A stretch of DNA of 64,000 bases, from contig JBFMFR010000009.1 in assembly GCA_040752025.1 (NCBI GenBank), positions 62,001 to 126,000 on the forward strand, written 5' to 3'. A program made the position numbers and the translations under genes. Position 1 is the stretch's first letter. Each line of letters starts with the position of its first letter. This stretch comes from JBFMFR01 sp040752025 (GTDB lineage: Bacteria; Chloroflexota; Anaerolineae; Anaerolineales; UBA4823). Of the stretch, positions 40,615 through 49,139 are shown in pieces. The notes under the pieces are model-generated. The model worked only from the letters and a program-made list of their open reading frames with translations, did not search any database and was not told the origin of the DNA.

Positions 40615-42831
40615 CGCTTCTCCACCTGGATAGTTCGGATGCACATGGTCCAGCAGCGGTTTCAGCACCGCGCCTAACTCCTGCCCCGTCATGGCTCGTT
40701 TCATACTTAATTCCAATACTGATTGCCCGTAGTAAAACAACATCTGCGGCAGATCCAGCGCAGAAACGATCGCCACGCCCGGCTGCGAGCGCGCCAGGCC
40801 TTGCTGTACTTGCGCCAAAACATCCCATCCACTACGATCCGGTAAATCCAGATCCAGCAACAAACCATCCACTTCCTGCTCTCTCAGGATGCGAATCGCT
40901 TCCTCGGCGCTTTGAGCCAGGATCAATTCGTAGCCTTTTTCCGTATCCTGCACCGAAAGCGACGCCTCAACTCGGAAAACCTGGGCTACAAAACGCAGCA
41001 TCGCCGCATCATCATCAACTACCAGCAAACGCCTGCCTCTCAGGTTCAAATCCTGCACAGCTTCCAGCAAAGCCTGTCGCGTCACCGGTTTTACCAGATA
41101 GCGCGAAACTCCATATGGCAGCACCCTGGCTCGCTCTCGCCCACCCGGGTAAAACAAGTTCACCACTGGCAGATCGTAAGGCAAATCCTTTAGTGAAAAC
41201 CGCTCATCCACTAACGCCCTATCCACCAACACAGCGTGAGGGAGGGATTCTGAAACACGCATTCGCAATTGCGAAACATCATCCAAAGGCACCACCTGGT
41301 ACTCTTCCAGCCACCCCTGAACGATTCTGACCATCTCGATATCATCGGTCAACACAAGCACCAACCTCCGGGGCTGCCCACTGCCGAACGCGTCTCGGTT
41401 TCCCAGTGCATATTCGACCCCCATCGAGTCCTCCGGGCTATCTGCGTCCAAAGTGGGGATAGAAAAGTAAATGGTTGTACCCATGCCCAACTGGCTCTCC
41501 AACCACATCTTCCCTTTGTGTAACTCCACAAAACGGCGGCTGATCGAAAGCCCCAATCCGGAACCCTCTCGCCGCCGCCAGCGCTCCAATCCGACCTGAC
41601 GGAATTCATCGAACACTTTGGGAACATCCTCTTCAGCTATTCCACTACCTGTATCCTCTACACGAACCTGGAGCGCATCGCCTTCGCGGCGCAATCCGAT
41701 CGTAACTCCACCCTGTTCAGTAAACCGCAGGCTATTATTCACCAGGTTGAGCAAAACCTGGCGGATGCGGGTGCAATCCACAAACACTTCGGGGAGGCCA
41801 CTTTCACACTCGGTTTTCAACCACAGACCCTTTTGCACAAAAGCCGGCTCCACCATTTTTCGCACATCTTCCACCAGTCGTTCCAGGGAAGCGGGCTCGC
41901 GCACCATTCCCATCTGCTGCGCCTCGATCTGACCCATATCCAGGATATCATTGATCAATGACAACAGGTGTTTACTACTGTGATATACATCTTGAACATC
42001 ATCATATAGACCCATAGGCCATTCTTCGATTGGCGCATAAGTCTCTGGCGAGTTCACCATCAGGTCACTAAAACCAAGAATGAAATTCAAAGGACTACGT
42101 AGTTCATGGCTAACCGCCAAAACAAATCGATCCCGGTCAGAACGCGCCTCTTCCGCCCGCCGGCGGGCAAAACTGAGCATCTGGTTCAAGCGTTCAAGCT
42201 GGTAATTGGCCTGATTCCTGTCTTTCAACATGCGACTGATTTCTGCCCGGTGCTGGCGCGTCTCTTCCAGCAAGCGGCGCGCCTCCGAGAAATGATACGA
42301 AGCCGCATCAAAAGCCGATATTAGATTGCTGGAAAGCCCCCAGCCAAAAAAGCCCGTGAAAATACTTCCCAGGATCACCCCGGTTGCATAGCCTGCTGGT
42401 AACCCTGGTGCCCAGGATAGGCGCGCCAGCATTCCCATCGTTCCGATGATGATTAGCTCTACTAAGAATGCACCGCTTACCCCCAGGCTAACCACCCCCA
42501 TAAGCGGCAGGAATGCCAACAAGATCAATACTTCTGGTCGCGAGTAGACCAAATAAGCTTGCACGATCGTGGCGGTTAATCCACCCAGCCATACTGCCAG
42601 AGAAACCAGGTAATGCCGTTCCAACAATCCCAAAGATACGCTCACGATGATCAGCATCATCAGCGTGCTAACCCAAAGGCTGGGACTAAAAATTTTCGGC
42701 CAGGTGAGTGTGGCGATGAAATGCCACGCCAGATACAGCGCGGCAACCACCGAGATCAAGTTGCGAGCAGACGAAACGATCAACTCGCGCGATTCATCAT
42801 CTCTACGGGAAACGCTACGTAATAAAGACAT
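40597..42831 (-). CDS. Hybrid sensor histidine kinase with two receiver domains
   Basis: The 744-residue protein has five or six membrane helices (about 22-170), a coiled coil (about 180-235), the HisKA site VSHELRSPLN (His242), a HATPase domain with N-box LLNLVNNSLRF and G-boxes DTGSGI and GSGLGLSI, then two receiver domains (about 490-605 and 610-730). The second has a complete acidic pocket (VVDDD, LLLDLDLPD); the first is more divergent (VLTDD, LVDRAL). It has no extracellular sensor domain of any size, so it may sense a membrane signal. It converges with the receiver protein gene at 39400-40614. Confidence 0.92.
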   Translation of the reverse strand: MSLLRSVSRRDDESRELIVSSARNLISVVAALYLAWHFIATLTWPKIFSPSLWVSTLMMLIIVSVSLGLLERHYLVSLAVWLGGLTATIVQAYLVYSRPEVLILLAFLPLMGVVSLGVSGAFLVELIIIGTMGMLARLSWAPGLPAGYATGVILGSIFTGFFGWGLSSNLISAFDAASYHFSEARRLLEETRQHRAEISRMLKDRNQANYQLERLNQMLSFARRRAEEARSDRDRFVLAVSHELRSPLNFILGFSDLMVNSPETYAPIEEWPMGLYDDVQDVYHSSKHLLSLINDILDMGQIEAQQMGMVREPASLERLVEDVRKMVEPAFVQKGLWLKTECESGLPEVFVDCTRIRQVLLNLVNNSLRFTEQGGVTIGLRREGDALQVRVEDTGSGIAEEDVPKVFDEFRQVGLERWRRREGSGLGLSISRRFVELHKGKMWLESQLGMGTTIYFSIPTLDADSPEDSMGVEYALGNRDAFGSGQPRRLVLVLTDDIEMVRIVQGWLEEYQVVPLDDVSQLRMRVSESLPHAVLVDRALVDERFSLKDLPYDLPVVNLFYPGGRERARVLPYGVSRYLVKPVTRQALLEAVQDLNLRGRRLLVVDDDAAMLRFVAQVFRVEASLSVQDTEKGYELILAQSAEEAIRILREQEVDGLLLDLDLPDRSGWDVLAQVQQGLARSQPGVAIVSALDLPQMLFYYGQSVLELSMKRAMTGQELGAVLKPLLDHVHPNYPGGEALTNLQ

Positions 42832-42988
42832 ATAATTCGCTCATTCCATACGATTTCTCCTGCCAGACCAGGCAGATCACCGATTTACTCCTGTAGAAAT
42901 TGTATCACTGAAGGATAAAACCAAAAGAATTCCTCCACCTGATAGAAATTCAGTTAAATTTCGCCAACCAATAGCCTTCGCCTACCCC

Positions 42989-43017
42989 TTGCATAGTTTA
43001 ACCTCCTGTGGCATACT
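42989..43017 (+). promoter_or_regulatory. Promoter of the HD-GYP gene
   Basis: TTGCAT (42989-42994), a 17-base spacer and CATACT (43012-43017), about 30 bases before the ATG. Confidence 0.55.
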
Positions 43018-43048
43018 CACAGCAAGCCCTTCTCCAAGAGAATAAACT

Positions 43049-44620
43049 ATGTCCCGACAACAGACTTCCGCATCTACAAGTGATATGGAATACACCCTGG
43101 TCAGTGGACGCCAACAACTGCTGGCTGTTCTTGAACAGGCTAATCGTATTGCCAGCATGACCAGCCTGGAAGACTTACTCAACCAAATGCTGGAATTGAT
43201 GATCGATGTTTCGGGCGGAGATGCAGGAACGCTCTATCTTCTGGATAAAGAAGCTGGCGAATTAGTTTTTAAAGTGGTAAAAGGCGAAAAAGGATCGCAA
43301 GGCCTGGTTGGACAGCGCATAAAACAGGATCAGGGCATTGTCGGTGTTTCGATCCAGAGCATTTCTCCGATCGTCATCGACGATTTAGCCGGTGACCCTC
43401 GCTGGTACTGGGAGATCAGCCCAGAAGAAACAGCCCAATTAAAAAATGCCATTACCCTTCCTTTGCTTCTGCAGGGAAAGCCGATTGGCGCTGTACAAAT
43501 ATTCAACTTTGCACGCGCTGAACTCGAAATCCTGCAGTTGCTTGGCAATCGCATGGCTTCCGAAGTTGACAAGGTCTTGTTGCTCGAAAAAGCCCAGCGG
43601 TCTAACCAGCGCCTGCAAAAATTGGTCAGCATCATCGGTCAAATCGGCGCTACCCTGGATCGCGACAATCTGCTCAGCCTGCTCACTGAAAACGCCAACC
43701 AGTTGCTCGAGGCCGAACGTAGCACAGCGATGTTGGTCAACCCGCTCAATGAAGAGATGATGCTTTTCTCTGCCCCACCTTCGAGCCAAGCCAAAGATGA
43801 TGCCAATGGCCTCGAACCAGAAACGCCCCAGGAGCTCCAAACACACAGCTTTATCGCACACTCGACCGCGGCTGTGCCCTTGCGAGCCAGGCCGATCTCT
43901 GTGGGCAGAGAGCGCAACACCCGGGATGAGCGAGTCATTGGCAATTTGATGGTTTTAAATAAGAAATCCGGCGCCTTCGACTCTGAAGATCGCCAGTTGC
44001 TTGAAATCCTCGCCAGCCAGGCTAGCACCGTCTTACAAATCGCCCAACTCTACACGGACGCCGATCAACTATTCCTGGATTTCATCAAGGTTTTGGCTGG
44101 TGCGATTGATGCCAAGGATCCTTACACACGTGGTCATTCCCAGCGCGTATCCGATATTTCAGTCGCCATCGCCCAACAACTTGGCATGAGTTCGGACGCG
44201 ATTCACGATGTGCGCATCGGCAGCTTGCTGCACGACATTGGAAAAATCGGTGTGCCCGATACCATCATCACAAAGCCAGATCAATTAACCGAGGCTGAAT
44301 TCGAGATTATGAAAAAACATCCTGCAATCGGCCAACGCATCATGCTCCCTGTACATTTGCTGCAAAACGCGCTGCCAGCGATTGCCGAACACCATGAGCG
44401 TCTGGATGGCAAAGGTTATCCCTTCGGCCTGCACAAAGATCAAATCTCACCTATCGGGAAAATCGTTGCCGTAGCTGATGTATTCGATGCTATGACCACT
44501 GACCGGCCATACCGGAAGTCTATGGACATCGAAGCAGTTTTTGACCACTTATATGACAATATCGACAAGCTCTACGATGGCGATTGCGTACAGGCTTTGA
44601 TAAAATCTTACGGCGCTTGA
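43049..44620 (+). CDS. GAF-GAF-HD-GYP protein, putative cyclic-di-GMP phosphodiesterase
   Basis: The 523-residue protein has two GAF-like sensor domains (about 25-165 and 190-335) and a C-terminal HD-GYP domain (about 350-520): RGHSQRVSD, LLHDIGKIG, KKHPAIG, AEHHERLDGKGYP and VADVFDAMTTDRPYR. The metal-binding His/Asp set and the GYP triad are intact, so cyclic-di-GMP hydrolysis is expected. AAGAGAA precedes the ATG. It is divergent from the histidine kinase gene and converges with aspA. Confidence 0.92.
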   Translation: MSRQQTSASTSDMEYTLVSGRQQLLAVLEQANRIASMTSLEDLLNQMLELMIDVSGGDAGTLYLLDKEAGELVFKVVKGEKGSQGLVGQRIKQDQGIVGVSIQSISPIVIDDLAGDPRWYWEISPEETAQLKNAITLPLLLQGKPIGAVQIFNFARAELEILQLLGNRMASEVDKVLLLEKAQRSNQRLQKLVSIIGQIGATLDRDNLLSLLTENANQLLEAERSTAMLVNPLNEEMMLFSAPPSSQAKDDANGLEPETPQELQTHSFIAHSTAAVPLRARPISVGRERNTRDERVIGNLMVLNKKSGAFDSEDRQLLEILASQASTVLQIAQLYTDADQLFLDFIKVLAGAIDAKDPYTRGHSQRVSDISVAIAQQLGMSSDAIHDVRIGSLLHDIGKIGVPDTIITKPDQLTEAEFEIMKKHPAIGQRIMLPVHLLQNALPAIAEHHERLDGKGYPFGLHKDQISPIGKIVAVADVFDAMTTDRPYRKSMDIEAVFDHLYDNIDKLYDGDCVQALIKSYGA

Positions 44621-44638
44621 TCAAGGCGCTCCCGCGGC

Positions 44639-46045
44639 TTAGTGATGAATATAACGCGGACGCGTCATATTCTCTGGCGATAGCACCTCATCCAGCTCGT
44701 CTTTACTTAGATAACCCTTTTCCAGTACGATTTCGTACACAGAACACCCGCTTTCCTGCGCCAGGCGGGCGATTTCTGTTGAACGCTCATATCCCAGGAG
44801 CGGGTTGAGCGCTGTCACCAACCCAATGCTGTGTTCCACCATCCACCGGCAGCGCTCTCGGTTGGCGGTAACCCCATCCACGCAGCGCTGTGCCAGCGTA
44901 CGGCAGGCCCGGCCCAGCATATCCATCGAACGGAACAAATTGAAGGCAATCACCGGTTCGAATGCATTCAGCTCAAGCTGCCCGGCTTCGGCAGCCATCG
45001 TTACCGCGATATCGTTCCCAATCACTTCGAAAGCCACCTGGTTGACCACTTCTGGGATCACCGGATTGACTTTCCCGGGCATAATCGAGGAACCTAGCGC
45101 CATGGGCGGCAGGTTGATCTCGCCCAATCCGGCGCGCGGCCCTGAAGAAAGCAATCGCAAATCGTTGCATATCTTGGACAGCTTCACTGCGATCCGCTTC
45201 AGCACGCCCGAGAGCTGAACGTACGCGCCCGCATCCTGGGTCGCCTCTACCAGGTTGGCTGCACCTACCACCGGAACACCAGAGACCTGTCGCAGCGTAT
45301 CCGTAACTCGGGGCGCGTACTCGGGGTGCGCATTCAAGCCTGTGCCGATCGCAGTCGCGCCCATATTGATTTCACGGATCAGAGATTGCGCCTCCATAAG
45401 CCGCTGGATATCCTCTCCTACCATCACCCTATAGGCCTCAAATTCCTGCCCCAATGTCATCGGCACCGCATCCTGGAGCTGGGTGCGGCCCATCTTGATC
45501 ACATCTCTAAATTCATTACCCTTTGCCTGCAGTGACTGGTGTAGACGATCCATCTCGACGCGCAGTCCATCCATTTTCATACTCAGCGTCATGCGCAGCG
45601 CTGTAGGGTAGACATCGTTGGTGGATTGGGACATGTTAACGTGATTGAGCGGGTGCACCACATCATAACGGCCCTTCGCATAACCCAGAATCTCCAGCGC
45701 CCGGTTTGCGATCACCTCATTGGCATTCATGTTCGTCGATGTGCCGGCTCCCCCCTGGATCACATCCACGACAAATTCTTCGTGCCAACTTCCCTGCACG
45801 ATTTCATCGCAGGCCTGGGAAATCGCATCCGCGATCCTGGCTTCCAACAAACCGAGATCCCGGTTCGTCAAAGCCGAGGCTTTCTTGATATAAGCCAGGG
45901 AATGAATCAAGCGCGGATAATAGGATATCGGGATTCCCGTGATGTTGTAATTTTCTTTTGCCCGCAATGTCTGTATGCCATAGTAGGCCTCTGCAGGCAC
46001 TTCTCTCTCGCCAAGCAGGTCGTGTTCCAGGCGCATTTCACGCAT
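44639..46045 (-). CDS. aspA: Aspartate ammonia-lyase (aspartase)
   Basis: The 468-residue protein belongs to the aspartase/fumarase class II family. The start EHDLLGEREVPAEAYYG is typical of aspartase, and the signature loop GSSIMPGKVNP (318-328) carries the catalytic Ser. It interconverts L-aspartate with fumarate and ammonia. Length matches the family. Fumarase C is less likely because the N-terminal 'LGEREVPAEAYYGIQTLRA' is an aspartase hallmark. GAAAGGA precedes the ATG at 46045. Confidence 0.92.
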   Translation of the reverse strand: MREMRLEHDLLGEREVPAEAYYGIQTLRAKENYNITGIPISYYPRLIHSLAYIKKASALTNRDLGLLEARIADAISQACDEIVQGSWHEEFVVDVIQGGAGTSTNMNANEVIANRALEILGYAKGRYDVVHPLNHVNMSQSTNDVYPTALRMTLSMKMDGLRVEMDRLHQSLQAKGNEFRDVIKMGRTQLQDAVPMTLGQEFEAYRVMVGEDIQRLMEAQSLIREINMGATAIGTGLNAHPEYAPRVTDTLRQVSGVPVVGAANLVEATQDAGAYVQLSGVLKRIAVKLSKICNDLRLLSSGPRAGLGEINLPPMALGSSIMPGKVNPVIPEVVNQVAFEVIGNDIAVTMAAEAGQLELNAFEPVIAFNLFRSMDMLGRACRTLAQRCVDGVTANRERCRWMVEHSIGLVTALNPLLGYERSTEIARLAQESGCSVYEIVLEKGYLSKDELDEVLSPENMTRPRYIHH

Positions 46046-46065
46046 GTGATTTTCCTTTCAACGCG

Positions 46066-46071
46066 ATTATA
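46066..46071 (-). promoter_or_regulatory. -10 element of aspA
   Basis: TATAAT on the minus strand, 20 bases upstream of the ATG; no good -35 is seen. Confidence 0.45.
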
Positions 46072-46097
46072 CCTGATCGCTCATCGATTCCCGCATG

Positions 46098-46128
46098 TTA
46101 CAATTGAGCAATTGTAATTGTAATTGTA
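46098..46128 (+). repeat. CAATTG/TAATTG repeat run in the aspA-antiporter intergenic region
   Basis: TACAATT-GAGC-AATTGTA is an inverted repeat followed by two more TAATTG units. It overlaps where regulators of both divergent genes could bind. Confidence 0.5.
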
Positions 46129-48014
46129 TGGAGGATGATTTGGAAGAAAGTCTGGATTTTGCTCCTTTGGTACTCGTACTTTTCCTGGCATTTGCTGTCC
46201 CAATGATGCTGGGCAGGCTGCGCTGGTTGCCCACCGTAGTTGGAGAGATCTTAGCCGGGATTATCATTGGGCACTCGGGACTGAACCTCGTTGGAGAAAA
46301 CGCCACACTGGAGGTTTTCAGCAACATCGGGTTGGCATTTCTGATGTTTCTGGCAGGCCTGGAAATCGACTTCGACCGCCTGTTCCCGGCCCGTGAGCGT
46401 CAATCTAATAAAACACCACCCGAAAATGCAACGCCGAACTTATTGTTGTACGCCCTGGTAGTTTACATCCTGACGCTTGCGCTGGCTCTACCAGCTGGCG
46501 CTCTACTCAACCGCCTGGGGTTGCAGGGAGATCCCTGGCTATTGGCATTTATCCTGGGGGCAACATCCTTGGGTGTTCTTTTGCCTATCCTCAAGGCGCG
46601 CGGGTTGACGCACACCCTCGTTGGACAGGCCATCTTCTTTTCTGCTCTCCTGGCAGATTTCATTACTGTTATTTTACTCACCATCTTCCTGATCATCCAG
46701 CACCAGGGGTTGGATGTACAAATCTTTTCGATTGGGCTTCTCTTCCTGGCCTTCTTCATCGCCCAGCGCATCCTGACGCGTTTCTTTGGCATGAAACGAG
46801 TCCGCGCCCTGATTGAAGAACTCTCCCAGGTAACGGTACAAATCAAGGTGCGAGGGGCGTTGGCCATTTTGATGGGATTCGTCGTTCTGGCCAGCCTGCT
46901 TGGGGTTGAACTCATTCTGGGCGCGTTTTTAGCAGGTATGATCATCTCCCTGATTCGTACGCCTGAGGATATTGACCTGATCCATAAACTCGAGGCCTTT
47001 GGCTACGGCTTTTTTATCCCGATTTTTTTCATCCTGGTCGGCGTCAACCTGGAACTCGGCACCCTGTTCTCTTCTCCTCGCAGCCTGGCTCTGCTGCCCA
47101 TGTTGTTGGTTGTGGCGCTACTGGTCAAAGCCCTTCCAACCCTGGTGCTTCGCCGCCTGCTACCGTGGCGCGAAACGTTGGCTGGGGCTTTTTTGCTCAC
47201 TACACATCTGTCTCTGGAGATCGCTGTAGCGGTCATCGGCGTGCGCCTTCACCTGCTGGATCAGGCAACCGGTACAGCATTGATACTATTCTCCCTTATC
47301 ACTGTATTGCTGATGCCCATCTTCGCCAATGGGTTGCTTCCTGCTTCCACCCCACGCGAAAAGCGTTGGATGGTGATCTTCGGCGCGGACGATCTTGGGT
47401 TGCAAGTGGCTAGAGAACTGAAAGGGCACTCGGAATTAGTGCGTTTTTTAGAAATGGACTCGCAACTCGCAGAGAATGCTCGGCGCGCTGGCTTCGAAAC
47501 CTACTACTCCGAAACCATTGGCGACTGCCTGGAAGAGGTCTCCAAAGCCCATGTACAGGCGTTGTTGGTGCTCTCAGTAAACGACGATCGCAACCTGCAA
47601 GTATGTAAAGCTGCCTCCTGCCAGGGCATCGACCACATCGTTGCCCTGGTAAATAACCCTGCCCTGCTGCCCGAATACCGCAGCTTGGGGGTAAACCCCT
47701 TTACGCCAGCTCTGTACCGCCCTTCGCTGTTGGCTGTTTTGGCCCGCAGCCCAGACATTTTCAGGCTGCTAACCTGTACAAGTGACGATCAGGACGTGCG
47801 CGAGATCCAGGTGCTAAATCCTGAAGTCGATAACCAGCGCGTCCGCACCCTGGGATTGCCCGGGAATCTACTGGTGTTATCCATCAACCGGGATGGAGAA
47901 ATAATCATCCCTCATGGAAATACTCGCCTGAAATACGGCGATCGTTTGACCACCTTAGGCGCTGTGTCAGAACTGGCGCAGGCGCTCAACTGGCTGGAGG
48001 ATAGGCCCAACTGA
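46128..48014 (+). CDS. KefB-like CPA2 cation:proton antiporter with TrkA-N domain
   Basis: The protein (628 residues from this ATG) has about 12 membrane helices (1-400), including WLPTVVGEILAGIIIGHSGLN and FLMFLAGLEIDF, followed by a cytoplasmic RCK/TrkA-N domain (about 410-540; IFGADDLGLQVARELK, a degenerate Rossmann Gly motif) and a TrkA-C-like end. It probably exports K+ or Na+ under ligand control. The start is uncertain: an upstream ATG at 46095 adds a repetitive MLQLSNCNCNC segment, whereas the TTG at 46140 has a perfect GGAGG five bases before it and may be the true start. Confidence 0.88.
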   Translation: MEDDLEESLDFAPLVLVLFLAFAVPMMLGRLRWLPTVVGEILAGIIIGHSGLNLVGENATLEVFSNIGLAFLMFLAGLEIDFDRLFPARERQSNKTPPENATPNLLLYALVVYILTLALALPAGALLNRLGLQGDPWLLAFILGATSLGVLLPILKARGLTHTLVGQAIFFSALLADFITVILLTIFLIIQHQGLDVQIFSIGLLFLAFFIAQRILTRFFGMKRVRALIEELSQVTVQIKVRGALAILMGFVVLASLLGVELILGAFLAGMIISLIRTPEDIDLIHKLEAFGYGFFIPIFFILVGVNLELGTLFSSPRSLALLPMLLVVALLVKALPTLVLRRLLPWRETLAGAFLLTTHLSLEIAVAVIGVRLHLLDQATGTALILFSLITVLLMPIFANGLLPASTPREKRWMVIFGADDLGLQVARELKGHSELVRFLEMDSQLAENARRAGFETYYSETIGDCLEEVSKAHVQALLVLSVNDDRNLQVCKAASCQGIDHIVALVNNPALLPEYRSLGVNPFTPALYRPSLLAVLARSPDIFRLLTCTSDDQDVREIQVLNPEVDNQRVRTLGLPGNLLVLSINRDGEIIIPHGNTRLKYGDRLTTLGAVSELAQALNWLEDRPN

Positions 48015-48021
48015 CTTTTCC

Positions 48022-48050
48022 TTGACCACCTTGCGTATATATGCTAGTAT
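48022..48050 (+). promoter_or_regulatory. Promoter of the SH3 lipoprotein gene
   Basis: TTGACC (48022-48027), a 17-base spacer and TAGTAT (48045-48050), about 38 bases before the ATG. Confidence 0.6.
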
Positions 48051-48087
48051 TAGTATATAGTTTGTCCGTAATCGGGTGAGGATTTCT

Positions 48088-49017
48088 ATGCGCATTAAAT
48101 CTTTTTCTACTCCATTTAGTTGCACGATTGTATCTATCCTGACTCTCTCGCTGCTGCTATCAGCCTGCAATTTGCCCTCTGCCGCTACTCCGGTCAAAGA
48201 TCTGAGCGCCATCAACACGGCCGCCGCACAAACTATTCAGGCCGAAACCGCCAAACAGACCGCTACGGCCCAGACCCCGCCCGCTTCAACAGTAGCGCCG
48301 GGCGCTCCAACAGACACCACATCACCTATTTTACTCCCCACGCCCTCCGCGACCATAGAGAGCCTCGCTCCTTCAGATACCCCCGCTCCCATCTCGGGTA
48401 ACCCAACAATCACAGCAGACATCGAAACCAACTGCCGCACCGGCCCCAGCAAAGATTATCCACGCGTGGGCTACATCCTTCCCGGGCAGCAGGCCGCAGT
48501 CGTCGGTCGCAACAGTTCCAATACCTGGTGGTATATCGAAAATCTCAAAAAGCCCGGCGAATACTGCTGGGTTTGGGGCGAATCAACAGTCGTAACTGGC
48601 AATACCAGCCTGCTACCGATCATCACGCCGCCGCCTCTACCAACGCCAATACCGGTTGGCCCTTCATTCCAGGCCCAATTCTGGAAAATTCGCAATTGCG
48701 GTGGATCACCCGCCGCCATCTTCCAAATCTACAACAATGGCGACACGCCATTCATATCGATGATCCTGACAATCAAAGACCAGACTCTGGGAGCTGTTGT
48801 CTTTGGACCCGATCTGGCCAACTCGCCCTTTACCAGTTCTCCGGTTTGCCCTCCAGGGGGAAGTATCATCTTGCCTGGCGAGACCAAATACGTTGGTGGA
48901 GATGTTGGCTTTACCCCCATTGTAGGCGATAATGGCAGAGCGACCATCGTTTTATGTACAGAAGGAAACGCCAGCGGCGATTGCGTCGAAGTCAAAGTAA
49001 ATTTTACCTTTCCGTAA
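48088..49017 (+). CDS. SH3-domain lipoprotein with Thr/Pro-rich linker
   Basis: The 309-residue protein has a lipobox LLLSAC (Cys near 24), a Thr/Pro/Ala linker (about 30-110), a bacterial SH3-like domain (about 113-175; NCRTGPSKDYPRVGYILPG, then CWVWG), a second Pro-rich stretch, and a C-terminal beta-rich domain of about 110 residues with several Cys. The C-terminal domain resembles that of the lipoprotein at 32188-32958. A cell-wall or surface binding role is likely. GTGAGG lies about seven bases before the ATG at 48088; an in-frame GTG at 48076 is a less likely start. Confidence 0.82.
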   Translation: MRIKSFSTPFSCTIVSILTLSLLLSACNLPSAATPVKDLSAINTAAAQTIQAETAKQTATAQTPPASTVAPGAPTDTTSPILLPTPSATIESLAPSDTPAPISGNPTITADIETNCRTGPSKDYPRVGYILPGQQAAVVGRNSSNTWWYIENLKKPGEYCWVWGESTVVTGNTSLLPIITPPPLPTPIPVGPSFQAQFWKIRNCGGSPAAIFQIYNNGDTPFISMILTIKDQTLGAVVFGPDLANSPFTSSPVCPPGGSIILPGETKYVGGDVGFTPIVGDNGRATIVLCTEGNASGDCVEVKVNFTFP

Positions 49018-49043
49018 ACCATGGCTCTCTACAGCCAGATTCA

Positions 49044-49086
49044 CCTGGGAAGCATCGCCACAGGCTGCTTCCCGGGTTTCTATTTT
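49044..49086 (+). terminator. Terminator after the SH3 lipoprotein gene
   Basis: CCTGGGAAGCA (49044-49054) pairs with TGCTTCCCGGG (49066-49076, one G-U), followed by TTTCTATTTT. A second small hairpin TATCCTG-TTTT-CAGGATA is at 49092-49109. Confidence 0.7.
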
Positions 49087-49126
49087 GCTCTTATCCTGTT
49101 TTCAGGATACTCTAAACAAGCGGTAC

Positions 49127-49132
49127 TATACT
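49127..49132 (+). promoter_or_regulatory. -10 element directly before the htrA-like gene (leaderless mRNA)
   Basis: TATACT ends seven bases before the ATG at 49140, so the transcript would start at or next to it. No Shine-Dalgarno sequence is present. Confidence 0.45.
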
Positions 49133-49139
49133 CTCAAAT

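Noticed and set aside
41041..41056. tRNA T-loop-like GGTTCAAATCC sequence
   Set aside because: No acceptor or anticodon stems surround it, and it lies inside the hybrid kinase gene.
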